A stretch of 64,000 nt of DNA from Clostridium polyendosporum (GCF_018332455.1 NZ_BOPZ01000013.1:1-64000), one strand, 5' to 3'. Counted from the first letter of the stretch, positions 1-8,921 are shown. Numbers and translations: made by a program. The notes: generated by a model not told the origin, from the letters alone.

Positions 1-33
1 TTCGTCCTGAGCCAGGATCAAACTCTCAATTTA
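1..33 (-). rRNA. 16S rRNA, 5' end only (partial)
   Basis: The reverse complement of the first ~33 bases reads AGAGTTTGATCCTGGCTCAG followed by GACGAA, the universally conserved 5' end of bacterial 16S rRNA. Transcription runs leftwards, so the body of the gene and the rest of the rrn operon lie outside the window. The exact mature 5' end is estimated. Confidence 0.97.
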
Positions 34-137
34 AAAGTTTAATCTCTTGCTCTCAAAAGAATTGCTGTACTTAATTTCCTCTGTTTAATTTTCAAAGACC
101 AAGTTGTTTTTGCGTGTCATCAACTGACCGCTTGACT

Positions 138-166
138 ATCTTATCAGCTTTTCACTTCTCTGTCAA
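138..166 (-). promoter_or_regulatory. rRNA operon promoter, proximal
   Basis: On the minus strand TTGACA (161-166) and TAAGAT (138-143) are separated by exactly 17 bases, about 100 bases upstream of the 16S start. This fits a sigma-A promoter for the rrn operon. Confidence 0.75.
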
Positions 167-249
167 CAACTTTTTTTATATTTTTTAAAGTTGAATTAAC
201 ATCTATAGAAAAACTATTTTTAGTTTGTCGAGTTAAACCGACAAGTGAT

Positions 250-277
250 ATATTATCACATTTAAAGTTGTTGTCAA
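250..277 (-). promoter_or_regulatory. rRNA operon promoter, distal
   Basis: On the minus strand TTGACA (272-277) and TAATAT (250-255) are separated by 16 bases. Together with the proximal promoter it forms the tandem promoter arrangement usual for Firmicute rRNA operons. Confidence 0.75.
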
Positions 278-538
278 CACTATTTTGTTGACTCCTTTAT
301 CGCTCACTTACCGTAGCGACATGGATTATCTTATCATACAAACTAATATGAAAAAGATGTTTTTCAGCTATATAATAAAAATATCTCGTTACTTATCTTT
401 TTTTCTCTCTTATTTTTAACTATGCTCCTAGTGATACACCAGGTAGGTTCATATGCTAGATGTAATTATTATAAATATGTTTATCTCTGTCAATTGCTCA
501 CCACCTAAAATGCAGGAGTTTGTAACTCTACTACAGAT

Positions 539-565
539 GGTAAGCGATACTGGAGTATCCTTACC
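539..565. repeat. Long hairpin of unknown role upstream of the rrn operon
   Basis: A near-perfect inverted repeat: GGTAAG-C-GATACT, loop GG, AGTATC-CTTACC, with one bulged C. CTAC and GTAG can close it further out. No T-run follows on either side, so it is not an ordinary terminator. The rest of 281-538 shows no gene. Confidence 0.6.
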
Positions 566-582
566 CGTAGATAAAAGAAAAA

Positions 583-625
583 AATAGTGTCTAACTCTCT
601 TAGTTTATAGAGATTAGACACTATT
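583..625 (-). terminator. Terminator downstream of the melA transcript
   Basis: The arms AATAGTGTCTAA and TTAGACACTATT enclose an inner CTCT/AGAG pair; on the minus strand the hairpin runs straight into a T-run. It lies directly after the GH13 remnant and would separate the melA transcript from the rrn promoters. Confidence 0.85.
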
Positions 626-640
626 AATTGAATTACTTTC

Positions 641-859
641 CTATACAATATCTAAAACTATAGCTTCATAAGACCTCATCTCTATATCGTTATAAAACCT
701 CTTAATATGCTCGTAATTTGATAACACTACTTTTTTAATATTATAATTTAAATTTATATCGATACTCTTATTACTAAAATTACAAATTATAAAAAGCTTA
801 TTATCTTGATACTCTCTAATATATGCAAATACATTTTTATAGTCTTCCATAAAACTCAT
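641..859 (-). pseudogene. C-terminal remnant of a GH13 alpha-glucosidase
   Basis: This 72-residue frame matches only the C-terminal beta-sandwich of GH13 alpha-glucosidases. It shares the pattern IYAYTR...KLLVICNF...SYE with the end of the intact GH13 enzyme at 52804-54489 (here VFAYIREYQDNKLFIICNF and, near the end, RSYEAIVL). The whole catalytic barrel is missing. Its ATG follows the melA stop codon immediately (TAAATG), so it could be translated by coupling, but no catalytic function is possible. The likeliest reading is that a downstream alpha-glucosidase gene was deleted internally, leaving its 3' end attached to melA. Whether the peptide is stable is unknown. Confidence 0.75.
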
Positions 860-2167
860 TTACTTATATTGTGGAAGCCAAATTCCATGAGCTTCAATTA
901 GTTCATCACACATAGATTTAATTTCATTCATTGAAAGCTCAGCAGCAGTATGTGGATCTAACATTGCAGCCATATATATATATTCTTTCTTTTGATTTAA
1001 TGCAGCTTCTATGGTCATAAGCTGTACATTTATATTTGTTCTATTAAGCGCAGCTAATTGCTGTGGAAGTGCTCCAACATAGCAAGGAGTTACACCACTT
1101 CTATCTATAAGACAAGGAACTTCTACTACAGCGTCATTAGGCAGGTTGGTTATTAACCCTGTATTCATGACATTACCACCAATTTTATAAGGGTTACCTG
1201 TCTCCATTGCCTCCATTATATACGATGCATATTCATGAGTACGTGCATGTTCTAGATTTTTGTTGTTAACAAGATCATTTTTCATACTCTTCCATTTTGC
1301 AATTTGCTCTATGCATCTTCTTGGATATTCATCAAGAGGAATATTAAATTTTTCGATAAGTTCAGGATATTTATTTTTGATAAAGTATGGAAGATACTCT
1401 GAAGCATGTTCGCTTGATTCTGTAATATAATGACCAAAGTTAAGCATCATTTCATATCTTACCATGTCCCAATGAGGTCCTTGCTTTTGTTTTTCTGCAG
1501 CTTTTTGCTTTATTTCAGGGTATAAATCTTTACCATCCTTTGTTATTTCAAGAAGCCAAGCTTGATGATTTATACCAGCTATCTTCCATTGAGTTTCCTC
1601 AGCTTTTACTCCTATATCAAGGGAATCTAATAAACCTGGTACACATGCTTGTACACTATGACATAACCCTAAAGTTTTAATATTTGTAGCTTTAAGCATT
1701 GCACCTGTAAGCATGGCCATTGGGTTTGTATAATTGAAGAACCAAGCATCTGGACAAACTTCTTCCATATCCTTTGCAATATCAAGCATTACTGGGATAG
1801 TTCTTAAGGCTCTAAATATTCCGCCTATACCTAGAGTATCAGCAATTGTTTGTCTTAATCCATATTTTTTAGGTATTTCAAAGTCAGTTACTGTACATGG
1901 TTCGTATCCACCAACTTGGATAGCGTTTACAACATAATCAGCTCCTCTAAGAGCTTCTTTTCTATCAGTATAAGCTATTATCTTAGCATGATTTCCATGA
2001 TTATTATTAATATTATTTAGCATACTTTCAGACTCTTTAAGTCTTTCTAAGTCGATATCAAATAGAGCTAATTCTGACTCACGTAGAGCAGGTGTTAATA
2101 TACAGTCACCTAAAACATTTTTTGCAAATACGCTGCTTCCAGCACCTATAAAAGTTATTTTTGGCAT
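860..2167 (-). CDS. melA: Alpha-galactosidase / alpha-glucosidase, glycoside hydrolase family 4
   Basis: The 435-residue cytoplasmic enzyme has the GH4 layout. An N-terminal NAD-binding Rossmann fold has the motif ITFIGAGSSVFAKN at residues 4-17. It is followed by VQVGGYEP, the NYTNPMA segment, and the CHSVQ motif with a downstream GINHQAW that supply metal ligands in GH4. GH4 enzymes cleave by NAD- and Mn-dependent redox elimination. The sequence closely resembles what I recall of Bacillus MelA, and CHSV is the motif of the alpha-galactosidase branch, but alpha-glucosidase activity cannot be excluded. It is divergent from an AraC regulator 150 bases away, which is the probable activator. No dedicated sugar transporter is adjacent. 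Confidence 0.85.
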   Translation of the reverse strand: MPKITFIGAGSSVFAKNVLGDCILTPALRESELALFDIDLERLKESESMLNNINNNHGNHAKIIAYTDRKEALRGADYVVNAIQVGGYEPCTVTDFEIPKKYGLRQTIADTLGIGGIFRALRTIPVMLDIAKDMEEVCPDAWFFNYTNPMAMLTGAMLKATNIKTLGLCHSVQACVPGLLDSLDIGVKAEETQWKIAGINHQAWLLEITKDGKDLYPEIKQKAAEKQKQGPHWDMVRYEMMLNFGHYITESSEHASEYLPYFIKNKYPELIEKFNIPLDEYPRRCIEQIAKWKSMKNDLVNNKNLEHARTHEYASYIMEAMETGNPYKIGGNVMNTGLITNLPNDAVVEVPCLIDRSGVTPCYVGALPQQLAALNRTNINVQLMTIEAALNQKKEYIYMAAMLDPHTAAELSMNEIKSMCDELIEAHGIWLPQYK

Positions 2168-2317
2168 ATGTTAATCATCCTTCCTTTTCAGATATTTAAT
2201 AATTTCTATACTTTAATTATAATCGTATACAATAGGTATAAAATGGATTTTTATAAGATAAACATGGTATAATTTCAGAAGGTATAATCTTTGATATAAA
2301 CTGCGAGGAGAGGGAAT

Positions 2318-3154
2318 ATGGAAAATACTATTGATATTACTTGTTTTTCTATAGTAAATAAAGAGGGATACGATTTGATAGTATATCAGTGTGGTATGTC
2401 AGAATGTAAGCCAAATCATTCCTATGGACCTGCTCTAAGGGATCATTATTTAATACATTATGTTCTTAGTGGGCAAGGCACTTTTTATGTAGATGGGAAG
2501 GCATATAAAATATCAAAAAATCAAGGGTTTCTTATATGTCCAAATGTAATAACCTACTATGAGGCAGATAAAGATGATCCATGGATATATACTTGGGTAG
2601 GTTTTTTAGGTATAAAAGCAGAAAACTATTTAAAACTAGCTAATCTTGATAGATACAATCCAATTTTCAAATATGAAAACGGAGGATTTATTGAAAAATG
2701 TTTTGAAGACATGAGAATCGCCGCTAAACTTAAGTATGGAGGAGATTTAAGACTTCAAGGTATACTTAGTATTTTCTTATCAGAGCTTATTGAAAGGGCT
2801 GAACGTAGTGATATGTTTGGAAGTAGCTATAAAGATAGTTATATTAAGAAAATAATGATGTTTATCGAGACTAACTACTCTAGAGATATAAGTATTGCTG
2901 ATATAGCCGAACATGTAGGATTAAATAAAAATTACTTTAGTTCATTTTTTAAACAACACTTTAATATTACACCACAGGAATACTTAATTAAGTATAGAAT
3001 TAATAAAGCATGTGAACTTATGAAAAATGAAGCTCTTTCTATAAGTGATATATCACGGTCAGTAGGTTATAATGACCCTTTGTGTTTTTCAAAGGTATTT
3101 AAAAAGATAAATGGATATTCTCCTAAACTATATAGAAAAAATATGCTGTTATAA
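2318..3154 (+). CDS. AraC-family transcriptional regulator, probable melA activator
   Basis: The protein has 278 residues. The N-terminal ~150 form a cupin-like AraC ligand-binding domain (pattern HYLIHYVLSGQGTFYVDGK). The C-terminal ~100 carry the two AraC helix-turn-helix motifs, ISIADIAEHVGLNKNYFSSF and a second with the ISDISRSVGYNDPLCFSKVF pattern. The start is set by a GAGGAGAGGG ribosome-binding site. It is transcribed divergently from melA, as in MsmR/MelR-type sugar systems, so it probably senses an alpha-galactoside or similar sugar and drives melA from the shared 150-base region, which contains several TATAAT-like -10 elements. Confidence 0.85.
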   Translation: MENTIDITCFSIVNKEGYDLIVYQCGMSECKPNHSYGPALRDHYLIHYVLSGQGTFYVDGKAYKISKNQGFLICPNVITYYEADKDDPWIYTWVGFLGIKAENYLKLANLDRYNPIFKYENGGFIEKCFEDMRIAAKLKYGGDLRLQGILSIFLSELIERAERSDMFGSSYKDSYIKKIMMFIETNYSRDISIADIAEHVGLNKNYFSSFFKQHFNITPQEYLIKYRINKACELMKNEALSISDISRSVGYNDPLCFSKVFKKINGYSPKLYRKNMLL

Positions 3155-3185
3155 TTAGAGTTAATCGTTAAACTTATGTAGAAAA

Positions 3186-3222
3186 GGGCTGTCCAAAAAG
3201 TATTATACTTTTCGGACAGCCC
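3186..3222. terminator. Bidirectional terminator
   Basis: GGGCTGTCC + AAAAAGTAT pairs with ATACTTTT-C-GGACAGCCC in a long stem. On the minus strand it is followed by TTTTC. It separates the convergent AraC gene and DUF815 gene. Confidence 0.8.
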
Positions 3223-3236
3223 CTCCCCTTAATATA

Positions 3237-3335
3237 TCTTATAAGAGCTGCTATGCCTTTGGCACCATCTTTAATAGATGATAACGCTGAACCCTTCATA
3301 TTTCCTATGTTATTAGTCATTTTAGCAGAGTTTTT
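3237..3335 (-). pseudogene. Relic of preA (dihydropyrimidine dehydrogenase)
   Basis: Translated on the minus strand this stretch gives AKMTNNIGNMKGSALSSIKD followed by GAKGIAALI. The intact PreA at 5530-6735 has [20 protein letters not shown] then GATGIAAIN. The match covers about 30 codons at roughly two-thirds identity, with no start codon and stops on both sides. It is a short decayed piece of a second preA-like gene, about 2.2 kb from the intact one, wedged between DUF815 and its terminator. Confidence 0.8.
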
Positions 3336-3352
3336 ATCAGACGCTTAATTTT

Positions 3353-4678
3353 TTACTTATCTATTTCACTTAACTGACCTTCTAACCAATCTACAAACTG
3401 CTTTGCAGTTCGAGGAGAACGCCCGTTATATCTCATTTCCCATAATTGAGCTTCCTTCTTAAGATGCTCTTTATCTATTATTAATCCCCTATTTTTCACT
3501 AATCCTTCTACAATTTCAATATATTTATTTCTATCTGGAGATAAATATGTAACAGTAATTCCAAATCTATCAGAAAGCGATAATTTTTCCTGTATCGTGT
3601 CAGAAGCATGCACCTCATCTTGTCTATCACTAAATCTTTCTTTTATTAAATGTCTTCTATTGGATGTTGCATATATAACGGTATTTTTAGGTCTACTTTC
3701 TAAACCACCTTCTAAAATTGCTTTAAGAGCTGTATAACTTTCTTCATTGTCCCCAAAGGCTAAATCATCAATGAATACGATAAATTTTTGTGGTCTATCT
3801 TTAATAATTTTAATAATTTGAGGAAAATCAGGAAGCAGCATTATTGGTAATTCAATAATTCTCAAACCACGGTCATAATATTCATTTAATATTGCTTTTA
3901 CAGTTGATGATTTACCTGTACCCCTTTCACCATATAGAAGTATATTGTTTGAAGGATAACCATTTAAAAAGTTAAGAGTATTTTTTATTATAATTTCACG
4001 TTCAGAATTATAACCTATTAAATCAGCTATTCTTATAGGATCAGGAGATGCTATACCTTTTAGGTTTCCAAAACCATCCTGTCTTTCCCATATAAATCCC
4101 TTGTACTTTGCAAAAATTCCTGTTCCATTCAATTTATAAAAGTCTGCTACATCCTTTGTACATAAGCTCCAGTATTCTGATCTATTAAAATTCTCAAATA
4201 TATCATAAATTCCTGAGTAATTAATTTCATAATCTTTGAAATCCCATGTTGGAAGGGATGCTATTATATCTGTTTCAAAACTCCAATGAGGATTAGTTTC
4301 TTCTAAATGGTCTTTTATATCTCCTGCCGAAAGCAATGCAACCTTTTGAAGACATAACAGGTCATGATCTACAGCCTTTTTAATACAATCATCAATCTCA
4401 TTGAAATTTTTTATTTCAGCACTTCTTGAAAAAACATTATCATCGAAAAGAATACAGTTTATTACATAACTTTTAAATGTATTAGTAGAATTAGAGCTTA
4501 CTAAACTATAATAAAAATCATTATATTTATTAATAATACTGCTTAGATCTCTGTTATCATTAATTATGTACTCAAGTAATAAATTAAACTTGTTTATTAC
4601 ATTATCTTTTAATAATCCTCTGTAAACACTTAAAGAATCTAAAGCAAATTTTATGTCTGTTATCTTATTTTTTACCAT
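3353..4678 (-). CDS. DUF815-family AAA ATPase
   Basis: The protein has 441 residues. An uncharacterised N-terminal half of ~210 residues is followed by a P-loop ATPase: Walker A LLYGERGTGKSS (near residue 245), Walker B FIVFIDDL, then the sensor-like segment VIYATSNRRHLI and the arginine-containing DRFG segment. This arrangement is the DUF815 family, predicted ATP-binding proteins common in Clostridia whose role is not established. It stands alone with its own promoter region (4679-4820 holds no other gene). There is no signal peptide or membrane segment, so it is cytoplasmic. Confidence 0.85.
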   Translation of the reverse strand: MVKNKITDIKFALDSLSVYRGLLKDNVINKFNLLLEYIINDNRDLSSIINKYNDFYYSLVSSNSTNTFKSYVINCILFDDNVFSRSAEIKNFNEIDDCIKKAVDHDLLCLQKVALLSAGDIKDHLEETNPHWSFETDIIASLPTWDFKDYEINYSGIYDIFENFNRSEYWSLCTKDVADFYKLNGTGIFAKYKGFIWERQDGFGNLKGIASPDPIRIADLIGYNSEREIIIKNTLNFLNGYPSNNILLYGERGTGKSSTVKAILNEYYDRGLRIIELPIMLLPDFPQIIKIIKDRPQKFIVFIDDLAFGDNEESYTALKAILEGGLESRPKNTVIYATSNRRHLIKERFSDRQDEVHASDTIQEKLSLSDRFGITVTYLSPDRNKYIEIVEGLVKNRGLIIDKEHLKKEAQLWEMRYNGRSPRTAKQFVDWLEGQLSEIDK

Positions 4679-4821
4679 AAAAACCCTCCTGAACCTTAAA
4701 AAAATATTTTATTTTAATAGCTTTAAATACCAGTATATCATTAAATATAAAATTAAGTATAATAAAAATCACTATTCTTAAATCACGAATATTCAGCTAA
4801 TTTATACTTTTTTATAGCAAA

Positions 4822-4848
4822 AAAGCTCACGATAAAACCGTGAGCTTT
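4822..4848 (-). terminator. rnpB: Terminator of the rnpB transcript
   Basis: AAAGCTCACG pairs with CGTGAGCTTT around an ATAAAAC loop; on the minus strand a TTTTTT run follows. It lies 3' of rnpB, with a copy of a 57-nt dispersed repeat between the two. Confidence 0.85.
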
Positions 4849-4853
4849 ATATG

Positions 4854-4910
4854 CTGTCATTTCACCAAGTGAAATCTGACTCAAGCTGAGTAGGCTAAAT
4901 GCCTGCCCAG
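4854..4910 (-). repeat. 57-nt dispersed repeat, copy A
   Basis: Read on the minus strand it starts CTGGGCAGGCAT and ends GGTGAAATGACAG. Copies B (28742-28798) and C (31697-31753) have exactly the same 57-nt length and differ at only a handful of positions. It folds into two small hairpins (CTCA-GCT-TGAG, and GTCA..TTTCAC-TTG-GTGAAA-TGAC). This copy lies inside the rnpB transcript between the mature 3' end and the terminator. Confidence 0.85.
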
Positions 4911-4924
4911 TTTTATTTTCTACT

Positions 4925-5274
4925 TATGCGACCAAGTCTATAAGCCGAGTTCTGTATTAAGCAATCATCTATCTAGGCCTATTGTTACCAATAGGCTCCA
5001 GCGATACACCACGAGGCGGGACGGGCAGTCCCATAATGCCTCTCCGATCTTGCTCCAGGTGGGGTTTACATAGCCGCGAAGTCGCCATCGCGCTGGTGAG
5101 CTCTTACCTCACCTTTCCACCCTTACCTTAAGGAAAATCCTTAAGGCGGTATCTCTCTGTTGCACTTTCCTTCGAGTCACCTCGACTGGGAGTTATCCAG
5201 CACCCTGCCCTATGGAGCTCGGACTTTCCTCTCCTGACTTTACATCAGCAGCGATTGCCTGACTTACTCGCAAG
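4925..5274 (-). ncRNA. rnpB: RNase P RNA, bacterial class A
   Basis: The minus strand contains GAGGAAAGTCCGAGCTCC near the 5' end, the AGGGCAGGGTGCTGGATAAC segment, and CAGAACTCGGCTTATAGAC near the 3' end, all landmarks of bacterial RNase P RNA. The ends GCGA..AAGTC and GACTTGGTCGC can pair as helix P1, which defines the limits at about 5274 and 4925 (~350 nt). The RNA is the catalytic part of the enzyme that matures tRNA 5' ends. It has its own promoter and terminator. Confidence 0.95.
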
Positions 5275-5278
5275 ATTT

Positions 5279-5307
5279 ATATTAACACATAAACTTTTTA
5301 TTATCAA
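5279..5307 (-). promoter_or_regulatory. rnpB: rnpB promoter
   Basis: On the minus strand TTGATA (5302-5307) and TAATAT (5279-5284) are separated by 17 bases, placing the start at about 5272, right at the RNA 5' end. The remaining 5308-5529 is AT-rich with no gene visible. Confidence 0.8.
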
Positions 5308-5529
5308 ATAAAATTTATGGAAATATAGATTTCTTTAACCCATTGTGTTATTAAGTGGTGATATTGTTTAAATTTATATTTATTTGAATTTCAATTCTCA
5401 TTTACAATAAATTTATTTAATATAACAATTTACAAAACTATGCGACATACAGTCGTGAAAAAAAACTTTAAAACTTCCTAAAAGATATTCTTATTTCTCC
5501 ATAAGATACCCTTCTAAAATTCATATTAA

Positions 5530-6735
5530 CTATATTGCTGTTCGCTTTTCTTCACATGCTATTGAACTTACTGGGCAAACATGCCTGCACAAATGACATC
5601 CAACACACTTCTCTCTAAACAATTTGGGAAGCCTTTTTTTATAATCCCACTCTAAAGCTTGATGTCCTCCATCTCCACAGGATATATAACACCTTCCGCA
5701 TCCTATGCAGCTTTCATTGTTAAAGACAGGATATAGTATAGAACTTCTCTCCAGTTCATTGGCTCCTACAATATTAGAAAGAGCTGCTCCTACTAAGTCT
5801 GATACTTTATCACAGCCTCTTTCTTCCATATAGTAGGATAATCCACTTATCAGGTCATCAATTATTCTGTAACCATACTGCATAACAGCAGTAGTAATTT
5901 GAATATTACGTGATCCTAATAATATAAATTCAACAGCATCTTCCCAAGTTTCAATGCCTCCCATTCCACTTATAGGAACATCTTTAAGTGCTGGATACTT
6001 TGCAATATCGTGGATGAATCTTAATGCAATAGGTTTAACAGCTTTACCTGAATATCCCGATACAGCTGTTTTTCCATTTACTGATGGGTATCCAGATAAG
6101 TTATCTAAATCAAGTCTTGTTATACTTTTTACTGTATTTATGGCTGCTATGCCTGTGGCACCACCTTCAATAGATGCTAAAGCTGGAACCTCCATATTTC
6201 CTATATTAGGAGTCATTTTTGCAAGTATAGGTAGATGTGTTCCCTTTCTTGTAGCGTCACAATAACGCTTAACAAGGGCTGGATTTTGTCCAACATCGCA
6301 CCCCATGGCTTCTGTAATCATTTGAGGACAAGAAAAGTTACATTCTATTATATCTACACCAGCTTCAGTTGCAAGCTGTGCAAGTTTTGTCCACTCATCG
6401 TCATTTTGTCCCATTATTGAAGCAACAATTATTTTGTCTGGAAAATTCTCTTTAAGTCTTTTTAGCCAATTTAAATTATCCTCTAAAGAATGATCGGATA
6501 TCATCTCAAGATTTTTAAAGCCTAAGAAGGGAGTTCCTTCCTTGCCGATCTGATCAAACCTTGGAGAAACCTCCTTAGGAATAAAGAAACCTATGGTTTT
6601 AAATACAATTCCACCCCAGCCCATCTTTAGTGCTTTAGCACACATTTCATAGTTACTTCCAACTACTGATGAAGAAAGGAAAAATGGATTCTCACATTTT
6701 ACTCCACAAAATTCTATAGAAAGATCTTTTTTCAT
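5530..6735 (-). CDS. preA: Dihydropyrimidine dehydrogenase subunit PreA
   Basis: The protein has 401 residues. Residues ~1-320 form an FMN-binding TIM barrel of the dihydroorotate dehydrogenase type ([23 protein letters not shown] followed by the AMGCDVGQ active-site loop; [19 protein letters not shown]). The C-terminal ~70 residues carry two ferredoxin-type [4Fe-4S] motifs, [11 protein letters not shown] and [11 protein letters not shown]. PreA reduces uracil or thymine to the dihydro form. It is the last gene of the pyrimidine catabolic cluster and its ATG overlaps the stop of the PreT-like gene by 4 bases (ATGA), which implies coupled translation and a complex of the two. With the usual NADPH-binding domain missing from the partner, the C-terminal clusters may take electrons from ferredoxin; that is inference. 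Confidence 0.93.
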   Translation of the reverse strand: MKKDLSIEFCGVKCENPFFLSSSVVGSNYEMCAKALKMGWGGIVFKTIGFFIPKEVSPRFDQIGKEGTPFLGFKNLEMISDHSLEDNLNWLKRLKENFPDKIIVASIMGQNDDEWTKLAQLATEAGVDIIECNFSCPQMITEAMGCDVGQNPALVKRYCDATRKGTHLPILAKMTPNIGNMEVPALASIEGGATGIAAINTVKSITRLDLDNLSGYPSVNGKTAVSGYSGKAVKPIALRFIHDIAKYPALKDVPISGMGGIETWEDAVEFILLGSRNIQITTAVMQYGYRIIDDLISGLSYYMEERGCDKVSDLVGAALSNIVGANELERSSILYPVFNNESCIGCGRCYISCGDGGHQALEWDYKKRLPKLFREKCVGCHLCRHVCPVSSIACEEKRTAI

Positions 6736-7490
6736 AATGCCACCTCTTCCTCTACAACAACATTCTCCTTTACAAAAACGTCTTTTTCAAACTTTCTCAA
6801 TATTTTTTGTGATAATTCTTTACCCTTTTTAACTGCTATGACAATCTCTCCTTCTACCACCTTTTCTTCAGGTATTATAACAACTCCTTGATAATCTATG
6901 GCTTCATCAGTTACAAAAGCATCAAATACTCCTTCTTTTATACTATCTATAATATCTCCTTTATTAATAACTTGATTTTTTAACACTACACCTAGTTGCT
7001 CTAAATGCAGTAGATCTCTACTTATATATTCTTCGTACTTGCTAAATTCATCAATTATAGATTGCTTTCCAAATAAAATAACTGTATACCCATTTTGGGC
7101 AAGTTCACCTGCTATTATTGGAGTAAATATTCCTTTAGCACAAACCCCTACTGTTCTCTTATTACCGTTAAAATTTATTTTACAGGAATCCTCCGTTAAA
7201 TATTCATGTATTTTTTGTATTTCAATAGCACGATCAATTTTCTTGCGTATACAAGCTCCTTCACAATATTTGTGACTACAAGAAACTGAACAAACAGATG
7301 ATAATGGATTATTTATTATCGCTGTTTCCTGTGCTCCTTTAAAATTCCTAAAACGAAGAGATTGTATAAATTTTGCAGGATCCGTTCCTGCAGGACATGC
7401 TTTACTACAAGGTGGATCATAACACAATAAGCATCTTGACACTTCTTGAGTAATAAGCATTTCAGTTAAATATTTATTTTGATTATCCAT
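6732..7490 (-). CDS. Shortened PreT-like iron-sulfur subunit, lacking the flavin/NAD(P)H domains
   Basis: The protein has 252 residues; normal PreT has about 410. Residues 1-105 are the GltD/PreT N-terminal domain with two four-Cys sets (C20-x2-C23-x4-C28-x3-C32, and C67, C71, C76, C80). After that only a degraded Rossmann-like stretch remains ([19 protein letters not shown] near 114-132), where the GxGxxG glycines needed for FAD binding are replaced. The remainder has no recognisable NAD(P)H site and ends in a Val/Glu-rich tail. The frame is intact, has a ribosome-binding site (GAGAGAGG) and overlaps preA by 4 bases, so it is probably expressed. It may act purely as an iron-sulfur adaptor for PreA. 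Alternatively it is an early pseudogene kept open by chance. Confidence 0.8.
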   Translation of the reverse strand: MDNQNKYLTEMLITQEVSRCLLCYDPPCSKACPAGTDPAKFIQSLRFRNFKGAQETAIINNPLSSVCSVSCSHKYCEGACIRKKIDRAIEIQKIHEYLTEDSCKINFNGNKRTVGVCAKGIFTPIIAGELAQNGYTVILFGKQSIIDEFSKYEEYISRDLLHLEQLGVVLKNQVINKGDIIDSIKEGVFDAFVTDEAIDYQGVVIIPEEKVVEGEIVIAVKKGKELSQKILRKFEKDVFVKENVVVEEEVAL

Positions 7491-7516
7491 AGTTCCACCT
7501 CTCTCTAAATCTAACT

Positions 7517-7549
7517 AAAACTAAACAGGCTCGATGCCTGTTTAGTTTT
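7517..7549 (-). terminator. Intercistronic hairpin after the hydantoinase gene
   Basis: A perfect stem AAAACTAAACAGGC / GCCTGTTTAGTTTT with a 5-base loop sits right after the hydA stop. No good T-run follows, so partial termination or mRNA processing, reducing preT-preA expression relative to hydA, is plausible. Confidence 0.65.
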
Positions 7550-7550
7550 A

Positions 7551-8921
7551 TTAATTTAATCTATCTCTTTTAATAAACTGGCCCATTCCAGGATTTCCTA
7601 AAAATTCTCCATCTTTAAATACAACATTTCCTCTTAATAATGTCATTATAGGATAACCATTTAATTTCACTCCCTCCCAGATCGTATGATCTACATCTGA
7701 GTGCATCTTTTCATTAGTAACAATAAAATTAATTTCAGGATCATATATTACTAAATCTGCATCATATCCACAGGCTATATTTCCTTTAGATGAACAACCA
7801 AATATCTTTGCAGGATTTGTTGAACATAACGCTACAACTTTATTGAATGAAAGTCTTCCTTTATTTGCTTCGCTTAAAAGATAAGGATACATATTCTCTA
7901 TACCCATGCAGCCATTTGGTATCTTAGTAAAATCATCTTTTCCCCAATCCTTCTCATAAGCCTGGAAAGGGCAGTGATCTGTAGCTACAGTTGATATAAC
8001 ACCTAAATCAATACCTTTCCAAAGAGCTTCTTGACTTTCTTCCCCCTTTATTGGAGGAGAGCATACAAAATTTCTTCCATCCTCTCTTTTATACACTTCA
8101 TTGGTAAAGTGTAAATACTGAGGACAGGTTTCTGCATAAATTTTATATCCCTCATCTTGTGCTCTCTTTACTTCTTCAACACCTTCTTTATTAGCAAGAT
8201 GCACTATATAAAGAGGTGCATTTATTGCTTTTGCCCAGTGAATAGCTCTTTTGTCTGCTTCTGCTTCAACAAATTCTGGTCTGCTTTCATAGTGATACCA
8301 TGCACTTTTTTTACCTTCCCTCAAGAACTTATTTATTCTTTCATCTATAACATCAGGATTTTCTGCATGGACACTTATCATAGAGCCTACTTCCTTAGAT
8401 CTTTCAAGTGCCTTACATAACACTCCATCACTAACCATTAGCCCTTCTTTTTTATAAACCATAAAAAGCTTAAAACTTGGCACTCCATACTCAACAGCTC
8501 TTTCAAACTCATCTAATACCTCATCAGTTAAATCTGTTATAGCTACATGGAAGGCATAATCTACACAAGCTTGAGGCTCACAAAGTGACTTTCTTTCTTC
8601 AGCAGTTTCTATAATGCCTTTCCCTTTTTTTTGAATAGCAAAATCAAATACTGTTGTAACCCCTCCACAAGCAGCAGCCCTAGTCCCACCTTCGTAACTG
8701 TCTGCAGATACTGTTCCACCAAAAGGCATTTGAAGGTGAGTGTGTACATCTAGAGCTCCTGGTAAGATAAGCTTACCAGAAGCATCTATTATAATTATAT
8801 TTTCACAACAACTAATATTAGAAGCTATAACTTCAATCTTTCCATCTTTTATTCCTATATCACCCTTGTAGGTTTCATATGCTGTTACAATTGTTCCATT
8901 TTTTATAACCAAATCTAACAT
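7551..8921 (-). CDS. hydA: D-hydantoinase / dihydropyrimidinase
   Basis: The 456-residue cyclic amidohydrolase has the metal-binding motif DVHTHLQMPFGG near residue 59 and the segment SFKLFMVYKKEG whose lysine (about residue 150) is the carboxylated metal ligand in this family. Further metal ligands are in ISVHAENPD and YIVHLANKEG, with VATDHCPF supplying the catalytic Asp. It opens the dihydrouracil ring to N-carbamoyl-beta-alanine. Length and motifs are full. It lies between the NCS1 transporter (15 bases away) and preTA, exactly where the pathway needs it. Allantoinase or phenylhydantoinase-like activity is possible but less likely given preA next door. Confidence 0.93.
   Translation of the reverse strand: MLDLVIKNGTIVTAYETYKGDIGIKDGKIEVIASNISCCENIIIIDASGKLILPGALDVHTHLQMPFGGTVSADSYEGGTRAAACGGVTTVFDFAIQKKGKGIIETAEERKSLCEPQACVDYAFHVAITDLTDEVLDEFERAVEYGVPSFKLFMVYKKEGLMVSDGVLCKALERSKEVGSMISVHAENPDVIDERINKFLREGKKSAWYHYESRPEFVEAEADKRAIHWAKAINAPLYIVHLANKEGVEEVKRAQDEGYKIYAETCPQYLHFTNEVYKREDGRNFVCSPPIKGEESQEALWKGIDLGVISTVATDHCPFQAYEKDWGKDDFTKIPNGCMGIENMYPYLLSEANKGRLSFNKVVALCSTNPAKIFGCSSKGNIACGYDADLVIYDPEINFIVTNEKMHSDVDHTIWEGVKLNGYPIMTLLRGNVVFKDGEFLGNPGMGQFIKRDRLN

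Noticed and set aside
7517-7549. Fourth copy of the 57-nt repeat (shares AGGCATCGAGCCTG)
   Set aside because: The similarity is limited to ~10 bases and the sequence is explained as an intercistronic hairpin.
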